Part shown: positions 1-9,007 of the stretch, piece by piece
Layout: each line of letters starts with the position of its first letter
How positions within the stretch are numbered: position 1 is the stretch's first letter
Assembly: GCF_001598855.1 (NCBI RefSeq)
Contig: NZ_BCZS01000003.1
Span: forward strand, 269,072 to 333,071
Direction: 5' to 3'
Origin: Pluralibacter gergoviae ATCC 33028 = NBRC 105706
GTDB taxonomy: Bacteria > Pseudomonadota > Gammaproteobacteria > Enterobacterales > Enterobacteriaceae
Length of the DNA stretch: 64,000 bases
Program-made: the position numbers and the translations under genes
Notes under the pieces: model-generated
What the model was told of the DNA's origin: nothing
What the model saw: only the letters and a program-made list of their open reading frames with translations
The model's database searches: none

Positions 1-306
1 AATAATATGCAGAATTTATTATCCACTTTACGCTATTACAAAACCCATTTGATTTTCCGGAGCGACGCATCGATATCTGAAAACGACAGGCGAAAACAGA
101 ATTTGCCGATAATTAAAAAATATGATTAAAAGTTAACTTTATGATTAATCTTATTATTTAAATAAAGAATTAAGCCAAAGGTCAGCCGAAACCCGCAATA
201 AAAAATGCCCCGCATTGATCGCGTTATATATTTATGCAACGCTTTATCTGCACCGATAATGGCGTTCCGCCGATCTATTCGCATCCTTTTAGCAGGAGGC
301 ATGTTT
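1..306. other. AT-rich upstream region, no gene seen
   Basis: About 300 bases rich in A and T ahead of the first transporter. Short reading frames on both strands here have no recognisable protein character. The region most likely holds the promoter of the MHS transporter and the end of whatever lies to the left of the window. I could not single out a convincing -35/-10 pair. Confidence 0.4.
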
Positions 307-1665
307 ATGCTTAACCCGCATTCCGTTCCGCCGGTCACGCTTCGTAAAGTCGCTGTCGCCGCGGCAGTAGGTAATTTTGTCGAATGGTTTGATTTTGCCG
401 TTTACGGTTTTCTGGCGACGGTTATCGCCGCGCAGTTTTTTTCGCAAAGTCTGCCGCAGGCGGCGCTGCTGCAAACCTTTGCCGTTTTTGCCGTTGCCTT
501 CGCCCTGCGTCCGCTGGGCGGGGTGGTGTTCGGTATGCTCGGCGATAAGTTCGGCCGCAAGCGCATCTTATCGGTTACCGTTCTGCTGATGGCCGCCTCA
601 ACCACGGTCATTGGCCTGCTGCCGGACTATCATCAGATAGGCGTCGCGGCCCCGCTGCTGCTGACCCTTGCCCGCTGCGTACAGGGCTTTTCCGCCGGAG
701 GCGAATACGCCGGCGCCTGCGCCTATGTAATGGAGCACTCGCCGGATAACCGCCGCGCCTGGTACGGCAGCTTCCTGCCGGTTTCGACTTTTACCGCCTT
801 CGCGGCGGCGGCGGTGATGGTGTTTGGCCTCGACGCCGCGCTGAGTCCGGCGCAGATGGGGCTGTGGGGCTGGCGTATTCCGTTCCTTGTCGCCGCGCCG
901 CTCGGCCTGATCGGGGTTTATCTGCGCCTGCGCATGGAAGAGACACCGGCCTTTCGCGCCGCGCTGGCCGAATCGGACGGTGTGCCTCACGCTCCGTTCG
1001 CTGAAACAATGCGCCAGCAGGGCGGCAATATCCTGCGGCTGGGGGCTTTTATCGCGCTGACCGCGCTGTCGTTCTATATGTTCACTACCTTCTTTTCAAC
1101 CTTCCTGCAAACCGAGGCGGGCTTCAGCCGGGCGTCCGCGCTGCTGGTGTCCACCGTGGCGCTGCTGTTTGCCGCCGCCCTCTGTCCGCCCGCCGGGCTG
1201 CTCTGCGACCGCATCGGCCGCCGCAAAACGATGGCCCTGACCGCGCTGTGGGCGATCGTCAGCGTTTATCCGGCCTGGCGACTGGCCGGGTCAGGGCATC
1301 TGTGGGCCGCCATCGCCGGGGATCTGATGCTGGCGGTCGGGGCAGTGCTTTCCGGCGTAGTGACCGCCACGCTGCTCTCCGAGGTGTTTCCGACCCGCGC
1401 CCGCTATACGGCATCGGCTATTACCTACAACGTCGCTTATACCATCTTCGGCGGCACCGCGCCGCTGGTCGCGACGTGGCTGATTGGCTATACCGGCAGC
1501 AGCGTGTCACCGGCCTGGTATCTCGGCGCGGTAGCTATAATGGCCCTGATCGGCGGGCTGTCGCTGCCGGAAACCTCGCGGATTTCGCTGGCGGCAGCAG
1601 GACATAAAGTGGCGCCCGGCGAGGGATTTGCGCAGCTTAAGTCGGAAAAAGAAATCTCCTTTTAG
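307..1665 (+). CDS. MHS-family MFS transporter (metabolite:H+ symporter)
   Basis: An inner-membrane secondary transporter of about 452 residues in the metabolite:H+ symporter branch of the major facilitator superfamily, which includes ProP, ShiA and KgtP. The first helix carries the family signature GNFVEWFDFAVYG. Loop 2-3 carries GMLGDKFGRKR and the central repeat carries DRIGRRK. The start at 307 was chosen because a GGAGG box at 295-299 lies seven bases ahead of it; a longer frame from 205 lacks a ribosome site. Substrate cannot be told from sequence: organic acids, betaines and dicarboxylates are all handled by relatives. It stands alone, with the arsenic operon next on the same strand after a 300-base gap. 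Confidence 0.82.
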   Translation: MLNPHSVPPVTLRKVAVAAAVGNFVEWFDFAVYGFLATVIAAQFFSQSLPQAALLQTFAVFAVAFALRPLGGVVFGMLGDKFGRKRILSVTVLLMAASTTVIGLLPDYHQIGVAAPLLLTLARCVQGFSAGGEYAGACAYVMEHSPDNRRAWYGSFLPVSTFTAFAAAAVMVFGLDAALSPAQMGLWGWRIPFLVAAPLGLIGVYLRLRMEETPAFRAALAESDGVPHAPFAETMRQQGGNILRLGAFIALTALSFYMFTTFFSTFLQTEAGFSRASALLVSTVALLFAAALCPPAGLLCDRIGRRKTMALTALWAIVSVYPAWRLAGSGHLWAAIAGDLMLAVGAVLSGVVTATLLSEVFPTRARYTASAITYNVAYTIFGGTAPLVATWLIGYTGSSVSPAWYLGAVAIMALIGGLSLPETSRISLAAAGHKVAPGEGFAQLKSEKEISF

Positions 1666-1777
1666 TTACAACATACATATTAGCCTGCATAAACATCACT
1701 TCTGGCCTGGTGCTCGACCTTTTTCTGGCAAGGCGTCATTGCCGCCCCGGGCATAAAGGCCGCGGTTAATACCTCAC

Positions 1778-1804
1778 GCGATATCCGGGAAACGCGGATA
1801 TCGC
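1778..1804. repeat. 10-bp perfect inverted repeat
   Basis: GCGATATCCG at 1778-1787 is repeated inverted at 1795-1804 with a seven-base loop. It lies between the MHS transporter and arsR. It has no T-run, so it is either a weak transcriptional barrier or a repeat-type palindrome. The rest of 1666-1918 shows no gene. Confidence 0.5.
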
Positions 1805-1918
1805 AATCTCTCCTGATGACCGCCCGGGCCGTATGTCCATTTGCAGATCGATACAGGCATCGACTGGCGCTGAGACGTCCTTTTATCTCCATTAGCAATC
1901 GGTGGTTCAAAAAGCAAT

Positions 1919-1938
1919 ACATATGCTTTAGCATATGT
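1919..1938 (+). promoter_or_regulatory. Probable ArsR operator
   Basis: A perfect palindrome, ACATATGC-TTTA-GCATATGT, sits 25 bases ahead of the arsR start. It resembles the CATATG-type operator bound by ArsR in the E. coli ars operon, and it is where the repressor would block its own promoter. The match is seen directly; binding is inferred. Confidence 0.7.
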
Positions 1939-1963
1939 GTCTTCGGACGAATCGAGGTTAACC

Positions 1964-2284
1964 ATGCTACAGCCCGTGCAACTGTTTAAAATTCTCTCGG
2001 ATGAAACCCGACTGGCCATCATTATGCTGCTCAGAGAAGCGGGGGAACTGTGCGTCTGCGACATCTGCGGAGCGACATCTCAATCCCAGCCCAAAATATC
2101 GCGGCATATGGCGATTCTTCGCGGGGCGGGGCTTGTTCTTGACCGTCGGGAAGGGAAGTGGATCTACTACCGGCTGTCGCCGCATATGCCCGCATGGGCG
2201 GCAGAGAATATCACGATCGCCTGGCAGTGTATGCGTGAAGATGTTCGCCGGTGGCTGTCAGCATCCTCATCGTCATCCTGTTAG
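1964..2284 (+). CDS. arsR: Arsenical resistance repressor ArsR
   Basis: A 106-residue winged-helix repressor of the ArsR/SmtB family that releases DNA on binding arsenite or antimonite. The As(III) site is visible as ELCVCDIC (Cys30, Cys32, Cys35), and the recognition helix region reads SQPKISRHMAILR. The start at 1964 aligns with E. coli ArsR and has a GAGG box just upstream; the longer frame from 1937 begins inside the operator palindrome and is rejected. arsB follows after about 50 bases, so the two form one transcription unit. Confidence 0.93.
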   Translation: MLQPVQLFKILSDETRLAIIMLLREAGELCVCDICGATSQSQPKISRHMAILRGAGLVLDRREGKWIYYRLSPHMPAWAAENITIAWQCMREDVRRWLSASSSSSC

Positions 2285-2335
2285 AAAACGCGCGAACACA
2301 TTCTCTTAATCATATCTATTCTATTGGGGCCTGAG

Positions 2336-3625
2336 ATGGTATTGGCAGGGATTATCTTTTTACTGACGCTTATTCTGATCATCTGGCAGCCTAAAGGGCT
2401 GAGCATCGGCTGGAGCGCCAGCATTGGTGCCGCGCTGGCGCTCGCCAGCGGCGTTATACATATCGGCGATATTCCGGTGGTCTGGAACATTGTCTGGAAC
2501 GCGACGACAACATTTATTGCCGTGATTATCATCAGCCTGCTGCTCGATGAGTCAGGCTTTTTCGAATGGGCGGCTCTGCACGTTGCGCGGTGGGGGAACG
2601 GGCGAGGGCGCCTGCTCTTTACCTGGATAGTCCTGCTCGGCGCCGCTGTTGCCGCGCTTTTTGCCAATGACGGCGCGGCGCTTATTCTGACGCCGATCGT
2701 CATTGCCATGCTGCTCGCGCTTGGCTTCAGCAAAAGTACCACTCTGGCCTTCGTGATGGCCGCCGGGTTTATTGCCGATACCGCCAGCCTGCCGCTTATC
2801 GTTTCCAACCTGGTTAACATCGTTTCCGCTGATTTTTTCAGCCTCGGCTTTACGCAATACGCCTCGGTGATGGTCCCGGTAGATCTCGCCGCTATCGTAA
2901 CGACTCTGGCGATGCTGCACCTTTTCTTCCGCAGGGACATTCCCGCGACCTATGACGCTGCGCTGCTGAAGACGCCGGCCAGTGCGATTAAAGATCCCGC
3001 AACGTTCAGGGCCGGCTGGATAGTGCTTGCGGTTCTGCTTGCCGGTTTTTTTATTCTGGAGCCGCTGGGGATCCCGGTCAGCGCGATTGCTGCCGCGGCG
3101 GCGGTTATCCTGTTTGCGGTGGCAAAAATGGGGCGGACGATTGATACGGGTAAAGTCCTGCGCGGCGCGCCGTGGCAAATCGTCATTTTCTCATTGGGGA
3201 TGTACCTGGTGGTTTATGGCCTTCGCAATGCCGGACTGACGGAGTTTCTCTCGGACGTGCTGAATGTGCTGGCGGAAAAGGGTCTGCTGGCCGCCACCTT
3301 TGGCACCGGTTTTCTGACGGCTTTTCTGTCGTCCGTTATGAACAACATGCCCACGGTGCTGGTTGGCGCTTTATCCATTGACGGCAGTACGGCTTCCGGC
3401 GTCATCAAAGAAGCGATGATCTACGCCAACGTTATCGGTTGCGATCTGGGGCCCAAAATAACTCCCATCGGCAGCCTGGCCACCTTGCTGTGGCTGCACG
3501 TACTGTCGCGGAAAAATATGACCATCACCTGGGGCTACTATTTCCGCACGGGCATTATCATGACGCTGCCCGTGCTGTTCGTCACGCTGGCCGCACTGGC
3601 GCTGCGGCTTTCCGTCACGCTGTAA
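2336..3625 (+). CDS. arsB: Arsenite efflux permease ArsB
   Basis: A 429-residue inner-membrane protein, the same length as E. coli ArsB and very similar throughout (for example [15 protein letters not shown] and [17 protein letters not shown]). It extrudes arsenite and antimonite using the proton gradient. The ATG at 2336 matches the family start; an in-frame TTG twelve bases earlier is less likely. No arsC follows: the next gene begins at 3629 on the opposite strand and is unrelated. The operon here therefore gives arsenite export but encodes no arsenate reductase. Confidence 0.95.
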   Translation: MVLAGIIFLLTLILIIWQPKGLSIGWSASIGAALALASGVIHIGDIPVVWNIVWNATTTFIAVIIISLLLDESGFFEWAALHVARWGNGRGRLLFTWIVLLGAAVAALFANDGAALILTPIVIAMLLALGFSKSTTLAFVMAAGFIADTASLPLIVSNLVNIVSADFFSLGFTQYASVMVPVDLAAIVTTLAMLHLFFRRDIPATYDAALLKTPASAIKDPATFRAGWIVLAVLLAGFFILEPLGIPVSAIAAAAAVILFAVAKMGRTIDTGKVLRGAPWQIVIFSLGMYLVVYGLRNAGLTEFLSDVLNVLAEKGLLAATFGTGFLTAFLSSVMNNMPTVLVGALSIDGSTASGVIKEAMIYANVIGCDLGPKITPIGSLATLLWLHVLSRKNMTITWGYYFRTGIIMTLPVLFVTLAALALRLSVTL

Positions 3626-3628
3626 TTC

Positions 3629-6274
3629 TCACGCCTTCAGTTCCCTGGCAATATAGCGGGCGGTGCGGCTCTCAGCGACCTGCGCCACCTGCTCAGGCGT
3701 ACCGGCGGCGACCACTCTGCCGCCGTCCAGACCCGCGCCGGGGCCGATATCCATAATGCGGTCCGCCTGAATCACCGAGCGCATATCGTGCTCGATCATG
3801 ACCACCGTGTTGCCGGCATCAACCAGCCGCTGCAGCTGAGCCAGCAGCCTGTCCGCGTCCGCGGCGTGCAGACCGGTGGTCGGCTCGTCGAGAATATACA
3901 GCGCGTGGCCGCGCTGGGCGCGCTGGAGTTCGGTGGCCAGTTTAATCCGCTGCGCCTCGCCGCCGGAGAGCTCGGTGGCGGGCTGGCCGAGGCGCAGATA
4001 GCCGAGGCCGATTTCCGCCAGCAGGCGAAGCGGGCGGGCCGCGGGCTCCTCATCAGCAAAAAACGCCAGAGCCTCATCGACCGTCATGTGCAGGACCTGC
4101 GCGATGTTTTGCCCGCGCCAGCGGATACTGAGCGTCTCCTCGTTGTAGCGCGCGCCGCGGCAGGTCGGACAGGGCGCATAGACGCTGGGCATAAACAGCA
4201 GCTCGACGCTAACGAAACCTTCGCCTTCACAGGTCGGGCAGCGGCCTTTGGCCACGTTGAACGAGAACTGGCCGGCATCGTAGCGGCGGCTTTTCGCCTC
4301 CGGCGTGGCGGCAAACAGCTTGCGCACGTGGTCAAACAGTCCGGTATAGGTAGCCAGATTAGAGCGCGGGGTGCGGCCGATCGGTTTCTGATCGATCTGA
4401 ACCAGCCGCTTTATCGTGCCGGTATCGCCGCCCAGGGCGCCGACGGTTTTTTCCAGCACCGACGGCTCTCCGGAGTCGGAGCCTTCCGTCGGCGACTCTG
4501 CGGGCTCCTGGCCCAGGGCGGAAAGCACCAGTTCCGGCAGCGCCTGGGCGAAGAGACTCGACTTACCGGAGCCAGAAATCCCGGTGACCGCCGTCAGCAC
4601 GCCCAGCGCAATATCGGCATCAACGCCCCGAAGATTGTGCCGGTGAATATTCCGCAGCTGCAGCCAGCCGATCGGCTGCCGGCCGGTCATGCGCGGCGGC
4701 CTGACTTCATCAAACAGATACTGCGCGGTCACCGAGTCCGGCACGGCTTTCAGCCCCTCCGGCTCGCCGCTATACAGGACGCGGCCGCCGCCTTCGCCCG
4801 CCGCCGGGCCGACGTCGACCAGCCACTGCGCGCGGCGCATCAGCGCGAGATCGTGCTCAACGACAAACACCGAATTGCCGGCGTCCCGCAGCCCCTCCAG
4901 CGCATCGTAAAGCGCGTCGCTGTCGGCGGGATGCAGGCCAGCCGAAGGCTCATCAAGCACGTAGACCACGCCAAACAGCATGGCGCTGAGCTGGGTGGCG
5001 AGGCGCAGCCGCTGCAGTTCGCCGGCAGAGAGGGTTGGCGTGGCCCGGTCGAGGGAGAGATACCCCAGCCCCAGCTTTTGCAGCTGATCCAGCCTGGCGA
5101 GAATGCCTCTGGCCAGCTGGGCTGCGGCCAGCTGCTTCTCTTGCGAGAGCGCGGACGTGCGCCGCACGTCTGGCGTCGCGGCGTGGCTGGCTTTACCGCT
5201 GCTCGCGCGTCCGGCGCGGTCGCGGCGGGTAACATCGCTATCCGTTTCCGCGCCGCCGCGGTGGGCGCTGAAATCGCCCCGCGAGACCGGCAGCAGCAGC
5301 TCAGCCAGCCGGCTGACGGGCAGCGCCATAAATTCGCCGATGTCGATCCCGGCGAAGGTGACCGCCAGCGATTCCGGCTTAAGCCTTTTCCCGCGGCAGA
5401 CGGGGCACGGCCTGCCTTCCATAAAGCGGGAGACCCGCTTGCGCATCAGCGCGCTTTGCGTGGTGGCAAACGTGTGCAGTACATAGCGGCGCGCACCGGT
5501 AAAGGTGCCCATATAGCCCGGCGTCATCTTTTTCTCGATAGCTTCGCGCGTCTCCGCCGGCGTCAGCCCGGGATAGACCGGCACCGTCGGCGTCTCTTCG
5601 GTGAACAGGATCCAGCGCCGATCCTTCTCCGGCAGCGCCTGCCAGGGCGTATCGACGTCATAGTCCAGCGAGACCAGGATATCGCGCAGATTTTGTCCCT
5701 GCCAGGCCGGAGGCCAGGAGGCGATCGCCTTATCGCGGATGCTGAGGGTCGGATCGGGCACCATCAGCGCTTCGGTCACGTCATAGATATGGCCCAGGCC
5801 GTGGCAGGACGGGCAGGCCCCCTGGGGCGTATTGGGCGAAAAGTCCTCGGCATAGAGCATCGGCTGGCCCGGCGGATAGGCGCCAGCTCGGGAGTACATC
5901 ATCCGCACCAGGCTTGAAAGCGTAGTCACGCTGCCCACCGACGAGCGCGTATTGCTGGCGCCGCGCTGCTGCTGCAGTGCAACCGCCGGCGGCAGCCCAT
6001 CAATGGCGTCAACGTCGGGCACGCCGGCCTGATCGATAAGCCGGCGGGCATAGGGTGCGACCGATTCAAAGTAGCGCCGCTGCGCCTCGGCATAGAGAGT
6101 GCCAAACGCCAGCGATGACTTGCCGGAACCCGACACGCCGGAAAACACAACCAGCGCGTTGCGCGGTATAGCGACGTTAACATTTTTAAGATTGTGCTCG
6201 CGGGCGCCGCGAACCACTACCGAGCCGCCGTCGGTAGCCTGAGCGGGTAGGGGAACAGGTTGTTTGTTTGCCAT
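3629..6274 (-). CDS. UvrA-like class II ABC ATPase
   Basis: An 881-residue soluble protein with two ABC ATPase modules, related to the damage-recognition subunit UvrA. Walker A motifs GVSGSGKSS and GISGSGKSS lie near residues 46 and 565. Signature motifs LSAGELQRL and LSGGEAQRI lie near 415 and 768. Zinc-binding CxxC pairs are seen near 154, 287, 678 and 700. Walker A and the first CPxCxGLG are about 110 residues apart, roughly half the spacing in canonical UvrA, which suggests the UvrB-binding domain is missing. That is typical of the UvrA2 paralogues linked to drug or DNA-damage tolerance. A linker near residue 350-390 is unusually polar. The start at 6274 has a CAGGAA box; an upstream ATG at 6313 does not. 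It converges on arsB with three bases between. Confidence 0.85.
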   Translation of the reverse strand: MANKQPVPLPAQATDGGSVVVRGAREHNLKNVNVAIPRNALVVFSGVSGSGKSSLAFGTLYAEAQRRYFESVAPYARRLIDQAGVPDVDAIDGLPPAVALQQQRGASNTRSSVGSVTTLSSLVRMMYSRAGAYPPGQPMLYAEDFSPNTPQGACPSCHGLGHIYDVTEALMVPDPTLSIRDKAIASWPPAWQGQNLRDILVSLDYDVDTPWQALPEKDRRWILFTEETPTVPVYPGLTPAETREAIEKKMTPGYMGTFTGARRYVLHTFATTQSALMRKRVSRFMEGRPCPVCRGKRLKPESLAVTFAGIDIGEFMALPVSRLAELLLPVSRGDFSAHRGGAETDSDVTRRDRAGRASSGKASHAATPDVRRTSALSQEKQLAAAQLARGILARLDQLQKLGLGYLSLDRATPTLSAGELQRLRLATQLSAMLFGVVYVLDEPSAGLHPADSDALYDALEGLRDAGNSVFVVEHDLALMRRAQWLVDVGPAAGEGGGRVLYSGEPEGLKAVPDSVTAQYLFDEVRPPRMTGRQPIGWLQLRNIHRHNLRGVDADIALGVLTAVTGISGSGKSSLFAQALPELVLSALGQEPAESPTEGSDSGEPSVLEKTVGALGGDTGTIKRLVQIDQKPIGRTPRSNLATYTGLFDHVRKLFAATPEAKSRRYDAGQFSFNVAKGRCPTCEGEGFVSVELLFMPSVYAPCPTCRGARYNEETLSIRWRGQNIAQVLHMTVDEALAFFADEEPAARPLRLLAEIGLGYLRLGQPATELSGGEAQRIKLATELQRAQRGHALYILDEPTTGLHAADADRLLAQLQRLVDAGNTVVMIEHDMRSVIQADRIMDIGPGAGLDGGRVVAAGTPEQVAQVAESRTARYIARELKA

Positions 6275-6462
6275 GGTTTTCCTGCGTCGGGTAAATCGGG
6301 TTGCGATCACCATAGTAGGATGGCGGCAGATGTGCCAGGCATTGTTATAAAAGGCTATGATTTGAAATGAGTGCTGGCCGCTGCCGCCAGGCCGTATCTT
6401 CGCAATCCGGATGTGAAGTTGATTGAGATTTTATCTATTAAACACCGGAGAAGATTTTTGTG

Positions 6463-6503
6463 GGTTATCTTAGATATGGTATAATTTAATCATGTTGATA
6501 ACC
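6463..6503 (+). promoter_or_regulatory. Promoter and inverted-repeat operator of the ParS/RES operon
   Basis: A consensus -10 box TATAAT lies at 6480-6485, with a weak -35 about 17 bases upstream. The -10 is bracketed by a seven-base inverted repeat, GGTTATC at 6463-6469 and GATAACC at 6497-6503. This arrangement suits autorepression by the antitoxin. The repeat and -10 are seen; the regulatory role is inferred. Confidence 0.6.
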
Positions 6504-6520
6504 AACGTGAGAACACATCC

Positions 6521-7195
6521 ATGAGCGTTCAGAAAGCGCATACCGGGGTTTCGACTCTTATTGGAACACCTAAAGAAGTCAGGGGCCGTCTCAGTAAATC
6601 TCATGCAGACCAGGTGCTGGTCGTCACGTTAGAAGAGCAGAATCATCCTGGGATACAGGTCATTTTCGAAAACCTGTCAAATGTAGCGTCATCTATGTAC
6701 GGGCTGTTACAGCAACAGCAAAGTCGTGCCGCGCTGGAGCGCCTAGCGGAAGCACTGATGCCACCGGCACCTGTATCGCCGCGGATCCTTAAAGAAGCCG
6801 CCATGCTGGTCAAAGCGCGTAAGGCAGTTCTGGACAGTGGTGACTGGCTGAATGCCGCCGAGCTGGCACAGCTGGCGCAGTTAAGTACCGCCAACCCAAG
6901 CGCTCAGCCGAACAAGTGGAAGAGGGCCGGTCGCATTTTCGCTATCCACCACAATGGCGTCGATTACTTTCCGGCCTATGGCCTGGATAAGGATAATGGC
7001 TTCCGGCCATTAAAAGCGCTGACTCAGGTGATCGACGCGTTAAACGGCTATAAAGACAGCTGGGGAATGGCATTCTGGTTTATATCGGCAAACAGTTTTC
7101 TGGGCGGCAAGCGGCCTCAGGATCTGCTTGCCTCACATCCTGAGCAAGTGATTGCGGCCGCCAGAGATGAAGTTCAGGGAGTAGAACATGGCTAA
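6521..7195 (+). CDS. MbcA/ParS/Xre-type antitoxin with extended N-terminus
   Basis: A 224-residue protein whose C-terminal third resembles the ParS-like domain (DUF2384) of antitoxins that pair with RES toxins. The hallmark is the tail with W/F..SANSFLGGKRPQDLL, which in solved family members caps the toxin active site. The first 120 or so residues do not show the usual short Xre helix-turn-helix; they include a stretch of Gln and Ala (LLQQQQSRAALERL) and a helical WLNAAELAQLAQL segment that may bind DNA. It overlaps the following toxin gene by eight bases, so translation is coupled. Local base composition is more AT-rich than that of the neighbouring genes, which hints at transfer. Confidence 0.75.
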   Translation: MSVQKAHTGVSTLIGTPKEVRGRLSKSHADQVLVVTLEEQNHPGIQVIFENLSNVASSMYGLLQQQQSRAALERLAEALMPPAPVSPRILKEAAMLVKARKAVLDSGDWLNAAELAQLAQLSTANPSAQPNKWKRAGRIFAIHHNGVDYFPAYGLDKDNGFRPLKALTQVIDALNGYKDSWGMAFWFISANSFLGGKRPQDLLASHPEQVIAAARDEVQGVEHG

Positions 7196-7886
7196 ACGTA
7201 CTGCCAGCGCAGCGGATGCGCTGGATAATCATGGAGCAGGGCACTCTCAGCTTCCTCATAGTGGCCAATTAAGAACAACAGCATATTCATTAAGTAAAGG
7301 GACCGTGCTACATCGCGTTCATCATGAGCACTATTCAGCCGACCAGTTTAATCCCGGGGTGCGCGGTAATGCCCGCTTTAGCCCAATACGAAATGCTGAA
7401 GGTGATCCGATTCCGACTCTGTATGCTGGCGTGACTAAAGCGTGCGCGATGATGGAGACAATCTTTCACGATGTTTCTTTTGCGCCAGGCCTCAAAACGT
7501 ACGACAAAAGTAAGCTGCAGGGACAGGTGCACTCAACACTTCTGGTGCTTAAAGACCTGACGTTAATAGACCTTGCAAGCGTTGCGTTGCGCAAACTTGG
7601 GATTAGCCGTAAAGAGATAATTGACACTGAGAAAGATTGCTATCCGACGACTCGCCAATGGGCTGAAAAAATTTATGCACAGTGCCTGGTGACGCAGGGT
7701 CTCACGTGGATTTCCAGGCAGGATGATAGCGCGCGGGCAGTGATGCTCTTTGGTAACCGCATGACACCACAATCGCTTGCGCAGATAGGTGAGTCGCTGA
7801 GCCTGATAAATGACGGTGCGACTTACGACGACGTGCTTGACCTGGCAGAGAAGCTCGATGTGCTTATTGTGCCGGGCAAAGAATGA
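7188..7886 (+). CDS. RES-domain toxin (probable NAD+-degrading)
   Basis: A 232-residue protein carrying the RES domain, named for conserved Arg, Glu and Ser. Arg43 sits in VLHRV, Glu90 in CAMMETIFHD, and a Ser in the C-terminal SRQDDSARAVMLF. Characterised relatives such as MbcT kill or arrest cells by breaking down NAD+ with a fold like ADP-ribosyltransferases. Relatives are usually about 150-220 residues, so this one is slightly long, with a disordered-looking first 25 residues. The upstream ParS-type gene is its likely antitoxin. The enzymatic role is inferred from the family. Confidence 0.82.
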   Translation: MAKRTASAADALDNHGAGHSQLPHSGQLRTTAYSLSKGTVLHRVHHEHYSADQFNPGVRGNARFSPIRNAEGDPIPTLYAGVTKACAMMETIFHDVSFAPGLKTYDKSKLQGQVHSTLLVLKDLTLIDLASVALRKLGISRKEIIDTEKDCYPTTRQWAEKIYAQCLVTQGLTWISRQDDSARAVMLFGNRMTPQSLAQIGESLSLINDGATYDDVLDLAEKLDVLIVPGKE

Positions 7887-8268
7887 AAGGGCAGCGAAAC
7901 ACCGGCGTATAACGCTGTGTAGTAGCGTCTGCATAATCCTCAGATATTATTTAACATAATATACATTATGCGCACCAATATAGATTCAGGCGGAATTCGT
8001 CGTTTTGTGGTCATCCTTGACTACATACTGACGCGCATACACGGCTTGTCCAACCCACCAAAACATCGGAAAAAATGTCCGGCACTTTGTCGCTTCGGTT
8101 CCAGCGGTTTGTTCTATCTCAGCCCGGGTGTGTTGCGGCAGATAGCGGTTCTGCAACAGCCACTCTTCATTCTGCTCCTTCAGTACCACATGCCCAGGAT
8201 GCACATCAGTTTATATCGACTTATCAAAAGGGGTTTTTATAACTGGCTCAAAGCTGAAAGCTTTACTG

Positions 8269-8294
8269 AACCCCCAGCCTAGCTGGGGGTTTTC
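8269..8294 (+). terminator. Rho-independent terminator
   Basis: CCCCCAGC and GCTGGGGG form a strong stem followed by TTTTC on the plus strand. It would end plus-strand transcription from the toxin-antitoxin operon or an unrecognised RNA upstream. Confidence 0.65.
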
Positions 8295-8301
8295 TGTGCA
8301 C

Positions 8302-8330
8302 AAAAAAGCGGAGTCTTTCCGGACTCCGCT
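8302..8330 (-). terminator. Rho-independent terminator of the small membrane gene
   Basis: On the minus strand GCGGAGTC, a short loop and GACTCCGC are followed by six T. It lies directly downstream of the 99-residue membrane protein gene and fits as its terminator. Confidence 0.75.
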
Positions 8331-8346
8331 GCAGGCTACGTGGAAA

Positions 8347-8646
8347 TCAGTGATGTGGAGAGTGATGCATAAAGTGATGGTAGGCGGAGGCTACGCGATT
8401 TTTCAATAACACATAGGCGGCGCAGAAGACCACCATTGCGCCTGCGGTGCAAAGCACAGCGAATCCGACATCTGGCGCCGCGCCGCCGCTGCTGAGCTTT
8501 TGAAAAATAATATATACCGCAAATACGAATATAATCGCCGTCAACAGTAAAAACAGCGGCTGAAGCGATGGAAAGCTCTCCCGAAACTCCTGCTGCTCGG
8601 TTTTTTCAATTTTTACGTTACGGCTTTTTTCATCGGGGCTATTCAT
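8347..8646 (-). CDS. Small two-helix membrane protein, function unknown
   Basis: A 99-residue protein with a charged N-terminus of about 25 residues, two hydrophobic segments (about residues 30-49 and 61-81) and a His-rich tail ending HHFMHHSPHH. An AGGAG box eight bases ahead of the ATG and a terminator behind it support a real gene. I recognise no family. The His-rich end could bind metal, but similar tails also occur without function. It is transcribed alone. Confidence 0.65.
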   Translation of the reverse strand: MNSPDEKSRNVKIEKTEQQEFRESFPSLQPLFLLLTAIIFVFAVYIIFQKLSSGGAAPDVGFAVLCTAGAMVVFCAAYVLLKNRVASAYHHFMHHSPHH

Positions 8647-9007
8647 AACTCACTCCTTACGCGTGGACCGCTGCTGATTTGGCTGGACCATGATTAAACA
8701 ACGCGACAGCCAGCGCTCACGTACGTCGTCCGGCTGCCTGCGATCGCTCCCTGATCTGAAATGCGCGATAGTAAAAGCATAGGTTAAGGACCGGCTTTAA
8801 TATGTGATTACGGCGGCAAATCCATACATAAAACACATATTTCTTCGCATCTTATTTTTTATATGGATGTATTAGCCCTCAGATATTCTGCTTATCCAAA
8901 AATCGCAGAAGCTCAAAATACGCGCCTGCAAAAGGTTAGAAAATAAGGTTATTTGGCCTTCACCAAAGGTTCGGGCAAGCTGTTTTCAGCTACTAATGGA
9001 GGACACC
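8647..9007. other. Divergent intergenic region
   Basis: About 360 bases separating the minus-strand membrane gene from the plus-strand oxygenase operon. It is AT-rich toward the right and should hold both promoters. I did not find a clear operator or riboswitch-like fold. No S-box or MetJ-like repeat was evident, although the downstream importer resembles a methionine transporter. Confidence 0.35.

Larger units (their letters stand above)
7887..8346. other. Gene-poor stretch after the RES toxin
   Basis: About 460 bases with overlapping short frames on both strands (a 104-codon plus frame at 7968 and a 72-codon minus frame ending at 7986). Neither has a clear ribosome site or family resemblance. 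The stretch ends in two terminator-like hairpins. It may be degraded mobile or plasmid DNA, but I cannot identify it. Confidence 0.35.

Noticed and set aside
3788..5917. 709-codon plus-strand frame
   Set aside because: Antisense to the UvrA-like gene, Arg/Gln/Gly/Ala-rich shadow of a GC-rich gene, no ribosome site.
7968..8282. 104-codon plus frame and overlapping 72-codon minus frame (7986-8204)
   Set aside because: No ribosome site, no family resemblance, antisense to one another; kept only as an unexplained stretch.
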